Source: Gluconacetobacter takamatsuzukensis
Lineage (GTDB): Bacteria > Pseudomonadota > Alphaproteobacteria > Acetobacterales > Acetobacteraceae
DNA: 64,000 nucleotides
NCBI RefSeq assembly: GCF_014174275.1
Contig: NZ_JABEQK010000002.1
Span: 248,001-312,000 of the forward strand
Reading direction: 5' to 3'
Part shown: piece by piece, positions 1-8,820 of the stretch
How the letters are laid out: the number at the start of each line of letters is the position of its first letter
Position numbering within the stretch: position 1 is the stretch's first letter
Made by a program: the position numbers and the translations under genes
The notes under the pieces: model-generated
Databases searched by the model: none
What the model saw: the letters and a program-made list of their open reading frames with translations, nothing else
What the model was told of the DNA's origin: nothing

Positions 1-122
1 CCGTCGCCGGCGGCAACCAGCACATGCACCTCCCCCAGCGGGGCAAGGGCGGAGAGCGTCCGCGCAACCGCATCGGTGGCCAGACGGCCCTGATGGGTTT
101 CGGCCAGCAGCAGAACAGTCAT
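1..122 (-). CDS. etfA: Electron transfer flavoprotein alpha subunit, N-terminal part (cut by window edge)
   Basis: Only about the first 40 codons lie in the window; the gene continues past the left edge. The visible start reads [14 protein letters not shown] and then GEVHVLVA, which matches the N-terminus of the etfA at 62287-63219 ([11 protein letters not shown], then GEVHVLVT). EtfA with EtfB forms the FAD-containing heterodimer that carries electrons from acyl-CoA-type dehydrogenases to the membrane quinone pool. Its ATG overlaps the etfB stop codon (TGATG), so the two are translationally coupled. FAD-binding residues lie outside the window. Confidence 0.85.
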   Translation of the reverse strand, partial: MTVLLLAETHQGRLATDAVARTLSALAPLGEVHVLVAAGD

Positions 123-883
123 CAGAGTACTCCCGCCTGGGTCTTGAGTTTGTCGACCAGTTCATCCACCGACGCCACCCGCACGCCCGCGACACGCTGC
201 GCGGGCTCGACCGTGCGCACGATCTTCAAGCGTGGCGTCACATCCACATCCAGCTCCGCCGCCGTGCGGTCCTCCAGCGGCTTCTTCTTGGCCTTCATGA
301 TGCTGGGCAGCGAGACATAGCGCGGCTCGTTCAGGCGCAGGTCCACGGTCACGACGGCCGGCAGTTTCACACCGATGGTCTGCAACCCGCCATCGACCTC
401 CCGCGTCACCACGGCACGGCCATCGGCGATCTCGATCTTGGAGGCAAAGGTCGCCTGCCCCCAGCCCAGCAGCCCCGCCAGCATCTGGCCGGTGGCGTTC
501 ATGTCGTTGTCGATGGCCTGCTTGCCGGCAATCACCAGGTCGGGCCGCTCCGCCTCCACGATCCGCGACAGCAGCCGCGCCACGGCAAGCGGCTCGATAT
601 CCCGGTTCACGTCCGACGTGGCATCGACCAGGATCGCCCGGTCGGCCCCCATGGCCAGCGCCGTGCGCAGCGTATCCTTCGCCTGCTGCACCCCGATCGA
701 CACGACGACGATCTCCGAGGCCACGCCGCGCTCCTTCAGGCGCACGGCTTCCTCCACCGCGATCTCGTCGAACGGATTCATCGACATCTTGACGTTCGCC
801 AGCTCGACCCCGCTCCCATCCGTGCGGACACGGACCTTCACGTTGTAGTCGACCACCCGTTTGACAGGGACAAGAATCTTCAT
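122..883 (-). CDS. etfB: Electron transfer flavoprotein beta subunit (first paralogue)
   Basis: A 253-residue protein starting [18 protein letters not shown], with the ETF-beta signatures [33 protein letters not shown] and LRLNEPRY. EtfB pairs with EtfA, binds AMP and accepts electrons from flavoprotein dehydrogenases. The start is the ATG at 883; an in-frame extension upstream is Arg-rich and unlike the family. It sits 16 bp after the isomerase-like gene and overlaps etfA, ending a six-gene leftward operon that starts with an acyl-CoA dehydrogenase. It is clearly paralogous to the etfB at 63222-63971, but has a few extra residues before EPLAV and a diverged C-terminal third. This suggests an ETF dedicated to the cluster's dehydrogenase. 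Confidence 0.93.
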   Translation of the reverse strand: MKILVPVKRVVDYNVKVRVRTDGSGVELANVKMSMNPFDEIAVEEAVRLKERGVASEIVVVSIGVQQAKDTLRTALAMGADRAILVDATSDVNRDIEPLAVARLLSRIVEAERPDLVIAGKQAIDNDMNATGQMLAGLLGWGQATFASKIEIADGRAVVTREVDGGLQTIGVKLPAVVTVDLRLNEPRYVSLPSIMKAKKKPLEDRTAAELDVDVTPRLKIVRTVEPAQRVAGVRVASVDELVDKLKTQAGVL

Positions 884-899
884 GATTTCCTCGGCATGT

Positions 900-1757
900 T
901 CAACAGACGGACCGAAAGCGCTCGACCATCGTGTCCAGGACCTCCGCCGGGTCGCGCTTCCACCAATTATTCGCGGAGAAGATTTCCACCTCGCAGAATC
1001 CCCGGTACCCGGCAGCCTCCACGGCCGCGCGCAGGCCCCGCAGATCGGCCACCCCATCGCCCATCATGCCGCGATCCAGCAGCACATCCGTCGTCGGCAC
1101 CAGCCAGTCGCACAGATGAAACCCCAGAATGCGCCGCCCCGCCCGCACAAGCTGGCGCGGCAGGTCGGTATCCCACCACACATGATAGACATCGATCGCC
1201 ACCCCCAGACCTTCGGCGCCGATCAGGTCGCACAGATCCAGCGCATCCCGCGCCGTGGTCAGGCAGGACCGGTCCCCGGCATAGACCGGGTGCAGCGGCT
1301 CCAGCGCCAGCTGCACGCCACAGGCGGCAGCATGGGGCAGCACCGCGGCCACCCGCTCGGCCACGATCTTCAGGCTCTCGGCCACCCCCTTCGTCCCGGC
1401 CTCCACCCCGCCGGTCACGATCGTCAGCACCGGCGCGCCCAGGGCCGCGGCCTCGTCGATCGCCAGCCGGAAATCGTCCCGGATTTCCACCGTCCCGCGC
1501 GGCGCCAGCGGGCCGACCAGAAAGGGCGCGCGGCACAGCCCCGCCACGCTCACCCCGGCGGCACGCGCATGGGCACCGATGACCGCAGCCCGGCCCGCAA
1601 TCTCCCGCCGCCAGAACACGATCCCGCCGATCCCGCGCTCCGCGCAGGCATCGATGGTCCGCTCCGGCGACCACCCTGCCCCGGCACCGGGGACATTATG
1701 GCCCAGCGTCGCGGTATTCAGCGCCAGCGCCGTAAGGTCGTGACGAAAATCGCGCAT
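900..1757 (-). CDS. Sugar phosphate isomerase/epimerase family TIM-barrel protein
   Basis: About 285 residues with the pattern of the xylose-isomerase-like TIM barrels: [10 protein letters not shown] at the first strand, [15 protein letters not shown] with the metal-ligand Glu, [12 protein letters not shown] with Asp and His, GFHLCDW, and CEVEIFSAN with the last Glu. The metal ligands of the fold therefore look intact. The start MRDFRHDL at 1757 places the gene 1 bp after the DUF993 stop; an in-frame codon at 1778 is an alternative. Family members isomerise or epimerise sugars, keto-sugars or hydroxypyruvate. The substrate cannot be read from the sequence. Its place between a DUF993 gene and etfB suggests a keto-sugar-like or polyol-like intermediate. 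Confidence 0.8.
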   Translation of the reverse strand: MRDFRHDLTALALNTATLGHNVPGAGAGWSPERTIDACAERGIGGIVFWRREIAGRAAVIGAHARAAGVSVAGLCRAPFLVGPLAPRGTVEIRDDFRLAIDEAAALGAPVLTIVTGGVEAGTKGVAESLKIVAERVAAVLPHAAACGVQLALEPLHPVYAGDRSCLTTARDALDLCDLIGAEGLGVAIDVYHVWWDTDLPRQLVRAGRRILGFHLCDWLVPTTDVLLDRGMMGDGVADLRGLRAAVEAAGYRGFCEVEIFSANNWWKRDPAEVLDTMVERFRSVC

Positions 1758-1758
1758 C

Positions 1759-2907
1759 TCATGCCCCGTAGAGCGCAAGCAGCGATTTCATGCGGCTGGC
1801 CGCGCGCTCGGGGTCGCGCAGCAGCCCGCACCCGTCGGCAAGGCGAAAGATCCCGGTAAAATAAGGCAATGGCCGCATCGCCTGCGCCCCGTTGACCATG
1901 ACGAAATGGTCCTGAAAACCATTCAGCCACGCCAGAAAGACCACACCCGTCTTGTAGAACCGCGTCGGCGCGCGAAAGATCAGCCGCGCCAGCGGCACGG
2001 TCGGGTCCAGCACGGCATGGAAGGCCGCCACATCCCCCTCCCCCAGCTTCGCCACGGCGTAGGACGCAGCGGCGGCCAGCGGGTCGAAGATCCCCAGCAG
2101 CGCGTGGCTGAACCCCTGCCCATCCCCCGCGATCAGTTCGGGATAGTTGAAATCGTCCCCCGTATACATCCGCACGCCTTCCGGCAGGCGGCGCCGCAGG
2201 ATGATCTCCTTCTCCTTGTCCAGCAGCGAGATCTTGATCCCGTCGATGCGCGACCGGTTCTCCTCGATGATCGCCAGCACCGTCTCCAGCGCCCCGTCGA
2301 AATCGCGGCTGCCCCAATATCCCGCCAGTTCCGGGTCGAACATCTCGCCCAGCCAGTGCAGGATCACCGGCTGCTCGCACTGCGCCAGTACCGTGCGATA
2401 GACGCGCTCGTAATCCTTGCCGCTCTGCGCCACGCGCACCAGCGCCCGGCTGGCCATCAGGATCAGCCGGCCGCCGACGGCCTGGATCGCCTCCACCTGT
2501 TCCAAATAGGCGCCGATCACCTGGTCGACCGAGCGGGCATGAAGCGGGTCCAACTGGTCCGTCCCGCAGCCATTGCCGATCAGCGCATCGGGCAGTTCCG
2601 CCCGCGTGCGCCGGATCAGCTCCAGCGAGCGCGGCCAGTCCATCCCCATGCCGCGCTGCGCCGTATCCATGGCCTCGGCAATGCCCAGCCCCAGCCCGGC
2701 CAGATACCGGCGGAACTCGAGTGTCTTCTCCCAGTCCACGGCGGCCGGTCCGGAAGGATCGGCGGCGGTGAACGGATCGGCCACCACATGCGCGGCCGAA
2801 TAAACGATCCGCGCAGGGTCGCGCGGCAATACCGCATGCGGCAGGGGCGTGCCGGTCATGACATGATCCGTCATCCGGCCCGTTTCGTCGGGAAGTGCGA
2901 TTTTCAT
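1759..2907 (-). CDS. DUF993 family protein (dihydrodipicolinate synthase/aldolase-like)
   Basis: A 382-residue protein starting MKIALPDETGRM. Features such as GNGCGTDQLDP, HWLGEMFDPELAGYWGS, GIKISLLDKEKE (with the Lys expected for a Schiff-base aldolase) and MYTGDDFNYPELI fit the DUF993 branch of the DHDPS/NAL aldolase superfamily. No reaction is firmly assigned to this branch as far as I know. Homologues are often found beside sugar isomerases and oxidoreductases, as here. The start at 2907 is preferred over an ATG two codons upstream because a GAGA stretch sits at normal Shine-Dalgarno distance. It lies 8 bp after the SDR gene and 1 bp before the isomerase gene. Confidence 0.75.
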   Translation of the reverse strand: MKIALPDETGRMTDHVMTGTPLPHAVLPRDPARIVYSAAHVVADPFTAADPSGPAAVDWEKTLEFRRYLAGLGLGIAEAMDTAQRGMGMDWPRSLELIRRTRAELPDALIGNGCGTDQLDPLHARSVDQVIGAYLEQVEAIQAVGGRLILMASRALVRVAQSGKDYERVYRTVLAQCEQPVILHWLGEMFDPELAGYWGSRDFDGALETVLAIIEENRSRIDGIKISLLDKEKEIILRRRLPEGVRMYTGDDFNYPELIAGDGQGFSHALLGIFDPLAAAASYAVAKLGEGDVAAFHAVLDPTVPLARLIFRAPTRFYKTGVVFLAWLNGFQDHFVMVNGAQAMRPLPYFTGIFRLADGCGLLRDPERAASRMKSLLALYGA

Positions 2908-2915
2908 GGCCATTC

Positions 2916-3683
2916 TCAAAAACGGGGCACGAGCATGCCGGCATCGGCCGAAATGACCTGCCCGGTGGTATAAGGAAGCTTTCCGCAGGCAAGCGTCGCG
3001 ATGATGGTCCCGATCTCCCCGGGCTCCCCCACGCGCGGCATCAGCGTCAGCCCGTCGGCGGCGCGTTTGCGATAGGCCTCGATCACCGGCGCCGTCATGT
3101 CGGTGGCCACCAACCCGGGCTGCACGTCGTAAACGGCGATATTCTCCGGCCCCAGCCGCACGGCCAGCGCCTTCGACACCATCGCGGCCGCCGCCTTCGA
3201 CACGCAATATTCCGCCCGCTGCACCGCCACGGCCACGGCGTTGGACGAGGTCACGTTCACCACCGCATGAAACAGCGCCTCCGGCCGCGCCCGCGCCAGC
3301 AGCCGCCGCGCAAAGGCCTGCGACAGAAAGAACGCCGCCCGTGCATTGACCGTCAGGCAGCGGTCCCAGCTTTCCTCGCTGACATCCAGCAGGTCGCCCC
3401 GGTGCAGCACGCCGACGCCGGCATTGTTCACCAGCGTCGTCAGCGGCCCCAGCGTGTCCTCGATCCGCGCCAGCCAGGGCGCGTGCGCGGCGGTGTCGCC
3501 CACGTCGAAGGGTGCCGCCATCACCGGCACGCCCAGCGCCTCCACCCGCGCCACCGCCGCGTGCAGTTCGGCGTCCGCGACGGGCCCGTTGATCGCCACC
3601 GCAAAGCCGGCCCGCGCCAGCGCCTCGGCGGCCGCCAGCCCGATCCCGCGCGAGGACCCGGTGACCAGCGCAACCTGTCTCAT
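2916..3683 (-). CDS. Short-chain dehydrogenase/reductase (FabG-like)
   Basis: A 255-residue classical SDR. The Rossmann motif TGSSRGIG is at residues 8-15, NNAG near residue 88, and the catalytic pair in YCVSK near residue 160, with a Ser in VTSSNAV upstream. The C-terminal TGQVISADAGMLVPRF closes the fold in the usual way. Such enzymes reduce or oxidise keto/hydroxy groups with NAD(P). The start codon overlaps the acyl-CoA dehydrogenase stop (ATGA), so the genes are coupled. Annotation as 3-oxoacyl-ACP reductase is possible, but the operon points to a catabolic hydroxy intermediate. Confidence 0.85.
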   Translation of the reverse strand: MRQVALVTGSSRGIGLAAAEALARAGFAVAINGPVADAELHAAVARVEALGVPVMAAPFDVGDTAAHAPWLARIEDTLGPLTTLVNNAGVGVLHRGDLLDVSEESWDRCLTVNARAAFFLSQAFARRLLARARPEALFHAVVNVTSSNAVAVAVQRAEYCVSKAAAAMVSKALAVRLGPENIAVYDVQPGLVATDMTAPVIEAYRKRAADGLTLMPRVGEPGEIGTIIATLACGKLPYTTGQVISADAGMLVPRF

Positions 3684-4822
3684 GCCCGCGCGCCCTTCTT
3701 CATCAGCTCGCGGGCGATGATCATGCGCTGGATCTGGTTGGTCCCTTCATAGATCTGCGTGATCTTGGCATCGCGATACAGCCGCTCGACCTCGAAACCC
3801 CGGATATAGCCCGAGCCCCCGAACACCTGCACCGCATCCGCCGTCCGGGCGACGGCGGCATCCCCGGCGAAGCATTTGGCCATCGAGCACGCACGCGTGG
3901 CGTCCAGCCCCCGGTCGATCTTCACGGCGGCGGAATGCACCAGCAGCCGCGCCGCCTCGATATCCTTCGCCATGTCGGCCAGCAGCCACTGCACGCCCTG
4001 GAATTCCGCGATATGCTTGCCGAACTGCTTGCGGGTGCCCGCATAATCCACGGCGGCTTCCAGCCCCGCCTGGGCAATGCCCACGGCCAGCGCCGCAATG
4101 CCCACGCGCCCCTTGTCCAGCACGCTCATCATCATGTGGAACCCGCGCCCGGCCTCGCCCAGCAGCGCATCGCGCCCCAGCCGCACGTCCGAGAAGTTCA
4201 GTCCCCCCACCTGGCTGGCCCGCTGCCCCATCTTGTGTTCCTTGGGCCCGCGCTCCACCCCCTGCGCATGCAGGTCGACGATAAAGATCGACATGCCCCG
4301 GGTGCCCGCTTCCCTGTCGGTCCGCGCCAGCACGAAGCCGGTATCCGCGACCGGGGCATTATGGATCCAGATCTTCCCGCCATTCAGCACCCAGCCATCG
4401 CCATCCTTCTCGGCGGTGGTGCGGATCCCCGATACATCGGTCCCGGCCTCGGGCTCGGTGATGCAGTACGCCACCTTGCGCCGCATGCCCAGGATATCGG
4501 GCAGCATCGCCTGCTGCCGCCCGGTGCCATGCCGCACCAGCAGGGTCGAGATCAGCTCCACCAGCCCGCACTGGTCCGCCACGCTGGCGTACCCGCGCGA
4601 AAGCTCCTCCATCACCACGGCATAGGTCAGCGTGTCGAATCCCGGCCCGCCCAGCGCCTCGGGAACGCCGATGCCGAACAGGCCCAGTTCCGCCATCTGG
4701 TCGTAAATTTCGGAAGGGAACCGCTCCTCGCGGTCCAGCGCCTCGGCAGCGGGGCGAATCACCTCGTCGGCGAAGGCCTGGACTGTCTCGCGCACCTGTT
4801 CCTGTGTCTCGTTCAGATACAT
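3680..4822 (-). CDS. Acyl-CoA dehydrogenase
   Basis: A 380-residue FAD enzyme. It shows the family motifs YCITEPEAGTD, GGKIWIHNA and GMSIFIVD, the flavin/substrate region GTRKQFGKHIAEFQGVQW, FGGSGYIRG, and the catalytic Glu in QIYEGTNQIQRM. It introduces a double bond next to an activated carbonyl and passes electrons to ETF; etfB and etfA are in the same operon. The ATG at 4822 (MYLNETQEQ) gives the usual family length; an in-frame TTG at 4840 would add six residues. First gene of the leftward operon. No acyl-CoA ligase or transferase is nearby, so the true substrate is open. Confidence 0.92.
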   Translation of the reverse strand: MYLNETQEQVRETVQAFADEVIRPAAEALDREERFPSEIYDQMAELGLFGIGVPEALGGPGFDTLTYAVVMEELSRGYASVADQCGLVELISTLLVRHGTGRQQAMLPDILGMRRKVAYCITEPEAGTDVSGIRTTAEKDGDGWVLNGGKIWIHNAPVADTGFVLARTDREAGTRGMSIFIVDLHAQGVERGPKEHKMGQRASQVGGLNFSDVRLGRDALLGEAGRGFHMMMSVLDKGRVGIAALAVGIAQAGLEAAVDYAGTRKQFGKHIAEFQGVQWLLADMAKDIEAARLLVHSAAVKIDRGLDATRACSMAKCFAGDAAVARTADAVQVFGGSGYIRGFEVERLYRDAKITQIYEGTNQIQRMIIARELMKKGARA

Positions 4823-5443
4823 TCCGGCATTCCCGCTCAAATATGAACTAACTGGTTACATACATCCGGGCAGAGGCCCGATCAAGGACAAAGCAGCCGC
4901 CACCCCCGTCACATTCCCCCGATTCCACGCAAAGGATCGCAATCGCAGGCCCCAGCGACCCGCCGGCCCCGATCGCACACGGCATGGAACATCCGAATCC
5001 CTGTTGTTTTCAACAGCATTTTTCACGAACCCGGCACAAACCCCTTCCCGCCGGCTCCCCCGCCTATCACGGCAAATTGAGTTACCCCGCCCGAGCCGCC
5101 GGTCTATCAGTATGTAACCAGACGGTGCGTTTGGGCGAAGTCGTTCTAGAAAAACAGGTGCCGTCGCAAAAATGCGACACCAGGCATAATAAAAACAGGA
5201 CGCCGAAAGATGATGAAAGCCGGAACCAGGCAACCGACAGGCAAGGCAGGCGCCACCTCCGCGCGCCCCCAGTCGCCGCCTGCGCGCAAACGAACCAACC
5301 GGCCTTCCAACGGTTGACCGACCCACGGGCGCACCCGCGCCCGCGTCGCGTCACACCGTTTCACGCATCGCCTCGCGACTTCGCGACATGCGCCCGACCA
5401 CCCAACCACGCCCGACCACCCAACCAGGGAGGACAGTTCGTCG
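4823..5443. promoter_or_regulatory. Divergent regulatory region of the oxidative cluster
   Basis: About 620 bp without a convincing gene. It holds a 12-bp motif GTATGTAACCAG once on the minus strand (4852-4863) and once on the plus strand (5110-5121), forming a widely spaced inverted pair facing the two operons. On the minus strand TTGATC (4880-4885) and TATGTA (4857-4862) are 17 bp apart, a weak sigma70-like promoter whose -10 lies in the motif. TAACTGGTTA at 4849-4858 is palindromic around two central bases. Two further short hairpins are CTGTTG/CAACAG (5001-5016) and GTCGC/GCGAC (5163-5178). The region before the rightward gene is AT-richer than the flanks. No regulator gene is adjacent. 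Confidence 0.5.
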
Positions 5444-6943
5444 ATGAACGACATGGCATATGGGGCGCTCCTGCCTGAAACCCCGCGTGAATTCGGTTTT
5501 TTCGTCGATGGTGCATGGCGCGCCGGCCATGACTGGTTCACGCGCACATCCCCCAGCCACGACATTCCGGTCACGCGCATCGCCCGCTGCACGACGGACG
5601 ATCTGGATGCCGCCGTCGCCGCCGCCCGCCGCGCGTTCGAGAACCGGAGCTGGGCCGGCCTGCCCGGCGCCGAGCGCGCCGGCATCCTGCTGCGCACCGC
5701 CGAGGGCCTGCGCCGTCGCCGCGACGAAATCGCCTATTGGGAAGTGCTGGAAAACGGCAAGCCCCTGACCCAGGCACGCGGCGAGATCGACCATTGCATC
5801 GCGTGTTTCGAGGTCGCGGCCGGCGCGGCCCGCCTGATGCACGGCGACAGTTTCAACAATCTGGGCGATAGCCTGCTGGGCCTGACGCTGCGCGAGCCCA
5901 TCGGCGTCGTCGGCCTGATCACGCCATGGAACTTTCCGTTCCTGATCCTGTGCGAGCGCGTGCCCTTCATCCTCGCCTCGGGCTGCACGCTGGTCGTCAA
6001 GCCCGCCGAAGTCACCAGCGCCACCACCCTGATCCTGGCCGATATCCTTGCCGAGGCCGGCCTGCCGGGCGGCGTCTACAACGTGGTCACGGGCGCGGGC
6101 CGCACCATCGGCCAGGCACTGGCGGACCATCCGGACGTGGACATGCTGTCCTTCACCGGCTCCACCGCCGTCGGCCGCTCCTGCGTCCACGCCTCGGCCG
6201 ACAGCAACCTCAAGAAGCTGGGGCTGGAACTCGGCGGCAAGAACCCGATCGTCGTCTTCGCCGACGCCAACCTGCACGACGCCGCCGATGCCGTGGCCTT
6301 CGGCATCGGCTTCAACACCGGCCAGTGCTGCGTCTCCTCCAGCCGCCTGATCGTGGAACGGTCGGTGGCGCGCGAATTCGAAACCATCCTGGCCGACAAG
6401 ATGGCGAAGATCCGTGTCGGCGACCCGTTCGATCCGCAAACCCAGATCGGCGCCATAACCACCCAGGCCCAGAACGACACCATCATGGGCTATATCGCCC
6501 AGGGCCAGAAAGAGGGTGCGAAGCTGCTGTTCGGCGGCCGGGCGCTGGATCTGGGGCGCGGCCATTTCATCCAGCCGACCCTCTTCTCCGACCTCACCCC
6601 CTCCATGGCGGTCGGGCGGGAGGAAATCTTCGGCCCCGTTCTGTCCTCCTTCCATTTCGACACGACGGAGCAGGCGATCGCGCTGGCCAACGACACGGTC
6701 TACGGCCTCGCGGCCTCGCTGTGGACGCGCGACATCGACAGGGCGCTGACCGTCACCCGCCGCGTGCGCGCCGGCCGCTTCTGGGTCAACACCATCATGG
6801 CCGGCGGGCCGGAAACCCCCATCGGCGGCTTCAAGCAGTCGGGCTGGGGTCGGGAATCCGGCCTGCTGGGCGTCGAGGAATATACCCAAGTCAAATCGGT
6901 GCATATCGAAACCGGCGGCCGCACGCACTGGATCGCATCATGA
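5444..6943 (+). CDS. NAD(P)-dependent aldehyde dehydrogenase
   Basis: A 499-residue member of the ALDH superfamily. Visible are the cofactor/oxyanion motif ITPWNFPFLI, KPAEVTSATT, the NAD-loop region SFTGSTAVGR, the general base Glu in LELGGKNP, and the catalytic Cys in GQCCVSSS. It oxidises an aldehyde to the acid. The start ATG at 5444 has GGGAGGA at 5427-5433. Its stop overlaps the start of the GMC oxidoreductase gene (ATGA), so an alcohol-to-aldehyde-to-acid sequence is likely made from one transcript. Substrate specificity (betaine aldehyde-like or other) cannot be set from the sequence. Confidence 0.93.
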   Translation: MNDMAYGALLPETPREFGFFVDGAWRAGHDWFTRTSPSHDIPVTRIARCTTDDLDAAVAAARRAFENRSWAGLPGAERAGILLRTAEGLRRRRDEIAYWEVLENGKPLTQARGEIDHCIACFEVAAGAARLMHGDSFNNLGDSLLGLTLREPIGVVGLITPWNFPFLILCERVPFILASGCTLVVKPAEVTSATTLILADILAEAGLPGGVYNVVTGAGRTIGQALADHPDVDMLSFTGSTAVGRSCVHASADSNLKKLGLELGGKNPIVVFADANLHDAADAVAFGIGFNTGQCCVSSSRLIVERSVAREFETILADKMAKIRVGDPFDPQTQIGAITTQAQNDTIMGYIAQGQKEGAKLLFGGRALDLGRGHFIQPTLFSDLTPSMAVGREEIFGPVLSSFHFDTTEQAIALANDTVYGLAASLWTRDIDRALTVTRRVRAGRFWVNTIMAGGPETPIGGFKQSGWGRESGLLGVEEYTQVKSVHIETGGRTHWIAS

Positions 6944-8538
6944 CGCAGGGATTCGACTATATCATCGTCGGCGGCGGCTCGGCCGGCTGCGTCCTGGCGG
7001 CGCTGCTGTCCGAAAACCCGTCCTCCCGCGTCTGTCTTTTCGAAGCCGGCAAGCGCGACACCAACCCGCTGATCCACATGCCGATCGGCTTCGCCAGGAT
7101 GACGACGGGCCCCATGACATGGGGCCTGACCACCACGCCGCAGAAACACGCCAACAACCGGCAGATCCCCTATGTGCAGGCCCGGGTGCTGGGCGGCGGC
7201 TCGTCGATCAATGCCGAAGTCTTCACCCGCGGCCACCCTTCCGACTACGACCGCTGGGTCGAGGAAGGCGCCGAGGGCTGGGGTTTTCGTGATATCCAGA
7301 AATACATGATCCGCTCCGAGGGCAATACGATGCTCTCGGGCCCCTGGCACGGCACCGACGGCCCGCTGGGCGTGTCCAACCTGTCCGAGCCCAATCCGGT
7401 CAGCCGCGCCTTCGTGCAGAGCTGCCAGGAGATGGGCATGCCCTACAACCCCGATTTCAACGGCGCGGTGCAGGAGGGCGCGGGCATCTACCAGATGACC
7501 ATCCGCAACAACCGCCGCTGCTCCGCCGCCGTCGGCTATCTGCGCCCGGCGCTGGGGCGGCCCAACCTGCATGTCGTCACCGGCGTGCAGGTGCAGCGCA
7601 TCGTCTTCGAGGGCCGCCATGCCGCCGGCGTGGAATATCTCACGCGCGACGGCACAAGCCGCATCGCCCGCGCCGACCGCGAGGTCATCGTCACCTCGGG
7701 CGCCATCGGCACGCCCAAGCTGCTGATGCTCTCCGGCGTGGGCCCCGCCGCCCACCTGCGCCAGCACGACATCTCCGTGGTGCAGGACCTGCCCGGCGTG
7801 GGCCAGAACCTGCAGGATCATTTCGGCGTCGACGTGGTGGCGGAACTCAACACGCACGACAGTCTCGACAAATACCGCAAGCCCCACTGGATGCTCTATG
7901 CGGGCCTGCAATACGCCCTGTTCAAATCCGGCCCGGTGACGTCGAACGTGGTCGAGGCCGGGGCCTTCTGGTATTCCGACCGCCAGGCCCCCTGCCCCGA
8001 CCTGCAATTCCATTTCCTGGCCGGCGCGGGGGCCGAGGCCGGCGTGGCCTCGGTGGACAAGGGCATGTCGGGCGTGACGCTCAACAGCTACGCGTTGCGC
8101 CCCAAGTCGCGCGGCTCCGTCACCCTGCGCTCCTCCGACCCGCGCGAGGCCCCGCTGGTCGATCCCAACTTCCTGGCCGACCCCGACGACCTGCGCATTT
8201 CGGCGGAAGGCGTGCGCCTCAGCGTCGATCTCTTCTCGCGCCCGTCGCTGCGCAAATATGTCCGCCGGGTCGCCGGTTTCGACCGCACCCCCACCACCCG
8301 CTCGGGGTTCGAAGCCTATGCCCGCCAGCACGGCCGCACCTCCTACCACCCCACCTGCACCTGCAAGATGGGCCGCGACGCCATGTCGGTGGTCGATCCG
8401 CAACTGCGCATCCACGGTCTGGAAGGTATCCGGATCTGCGACAGTTCGATCATGCCCTCCATCATCGGCTCCAACACCAACGCCCCGACCATCATGATCG
8501 CCGAGCGGGCAGCCGACCTGATCCGGGGCAACGCCTAG
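6940..8538 (+). CDS. GMC-family flavin alcohol oxidoreductase (choline dehydrogenase-like)
   Basis: A 532-residue FAD protein. The dinucleotide-binding motif GGGSAGCVLAALLSE is at residues 11-25; ARVLGGGSSINAEVFTRGH is the GMC signature 1, and SGAIGTPKLLMLSGVGP is signature 2. The C-terminal active-site region has SYHPTCTCKMG (catalytic His) and GSNTNAPTIMIAERAAD (partner Asn). It oxidises a primary alcohol with the electrons leaving through FAD, normally to the respiratory chain. The gene overlaps the aldehyde dehydrogenase gene by 4 bp. No betaine-choline transporter or betI-type regulator is visible, so a choline function is not supported by context. Confidence 0.9.
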   Translation: MTQGFDYIIVGGGSAGCVLAALLSENPSSRVCLFEAGKRDTNPLIHMPIGFARMTTGPMTWGLTTTPQKHANNRQIPYVQARVLGGGSSINAEVFTRGHPSDYDRWVEEGAEGWGFRDIQKYMIRSEGNTMLSGPWHGTDGPLGVSNLSEPNPVSRAFVQSCQEMGMPYNPDFNGAVQEGAGIYQMTIRNNRRCSAAVGYLRPALGRPNLHVVTGVQVQRIVFEGRHAAGVEYLTRDGTSRIARADREVIVTSGAIGTPKLLMLSGVGPAAHLRQHDISVVQDLPGVGQNLQDHFGVDVVAELNTHDSLDKYRKPHWMLYAGLQYALFKSGPVTSNVVEAGAFWYSDRQAPCPDLQFHFLAGAGAEAGVASVDKGMSGVTLNSYALRPKSRGSVTLRSSDPREAPLVDPNFLADPDDLRISAEGVRLSVDLFSRPSLRKYVRRVAGFDRTPTTRSGFEAYARQHGRTSYHPTCTCKMGRDAMSVVDPQLRIHGLEGIRICDSSIMPSIIGSNTNAPTIMIAERAADLIRGNA

Positions 8539-8557
8539 CAACGGCGCCCCGGACAAA

Positions 8558-8589
8558 CCGGCGCGATAGACGACCAATATTCGCGCCGG
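8558..8589 (+). terminator. Hairpin downstream of the GMC gene
   Basis: CCGGCGCG (8558-8565) pairs with CGCGCCGG (8582-8589) around a 16-nt loop, followed by CTTTA. It lies 20 bp after the GMC stop and may end the ALDH-GMC transcript, though the loop is long and the T run is poor. Confidence 0.4.
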
Positions 8590-8608
8590 CTTTACCGAAG
8601 ACGAATCA

Positions 8609-8647
8609 CCGATCCGCCAGAGCAGGTAAATGCTGAAGGCGGATCGG
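8609..8647. repeat. 10-bp perfect inverted repeat in the GMC-OprB gap
   Basis: CCGATCCGCC (8609-8618) and GGCGGATCGG (8638-8647) are perfect inverted repeats with a 19-nt spacer. The element lies between the GMC gene and the porin gene. It could be a second terminator hairpin or an operator for the porin. The sequence after it (about 8665-8740) is AT-rich and probably holds the porin promoter. Confidence 0.45.
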
Positions 8648-8820
8648 CGTGTACGGACTGCCGAACGTTAAAATATCATCATGCCCGTACCAGTAACGGA
8701 TCACGCGAAACCAGAAATGTGAACGTGTAACAAATCGACCAACGCCACTGTGCCGCAAGCATGAGCCTTCGTTCGGGCAAGGAAAACAATGCGGGCACGC
8801 GTGCAGGGAGAAACAGAAAA

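Noticed and set aside
4823-5443. Small protein genes in the divergent region.
   Set aside because: Available frames lack ribosome sites and have no consistent codon bias; the region is better explained as regulatory DNA.
5926-6939. A long open frame upstream of the GMC gene in the same frame.
   Set aside because: It is a GC-rich alternate frame of the aldehyde dehydrogenase gene with Arg/Pro/His-rich product; the real GMC start overlaps the ALDH stop at 6940.
6940-8538. Calling the GMC/ALDH pair choline-to-betaine genes (betA/betB).
   Set aside because: Motifs fit the superfamilies but no BetI, BetT or other choline gene is near, and the order and context point to a different alcohol.
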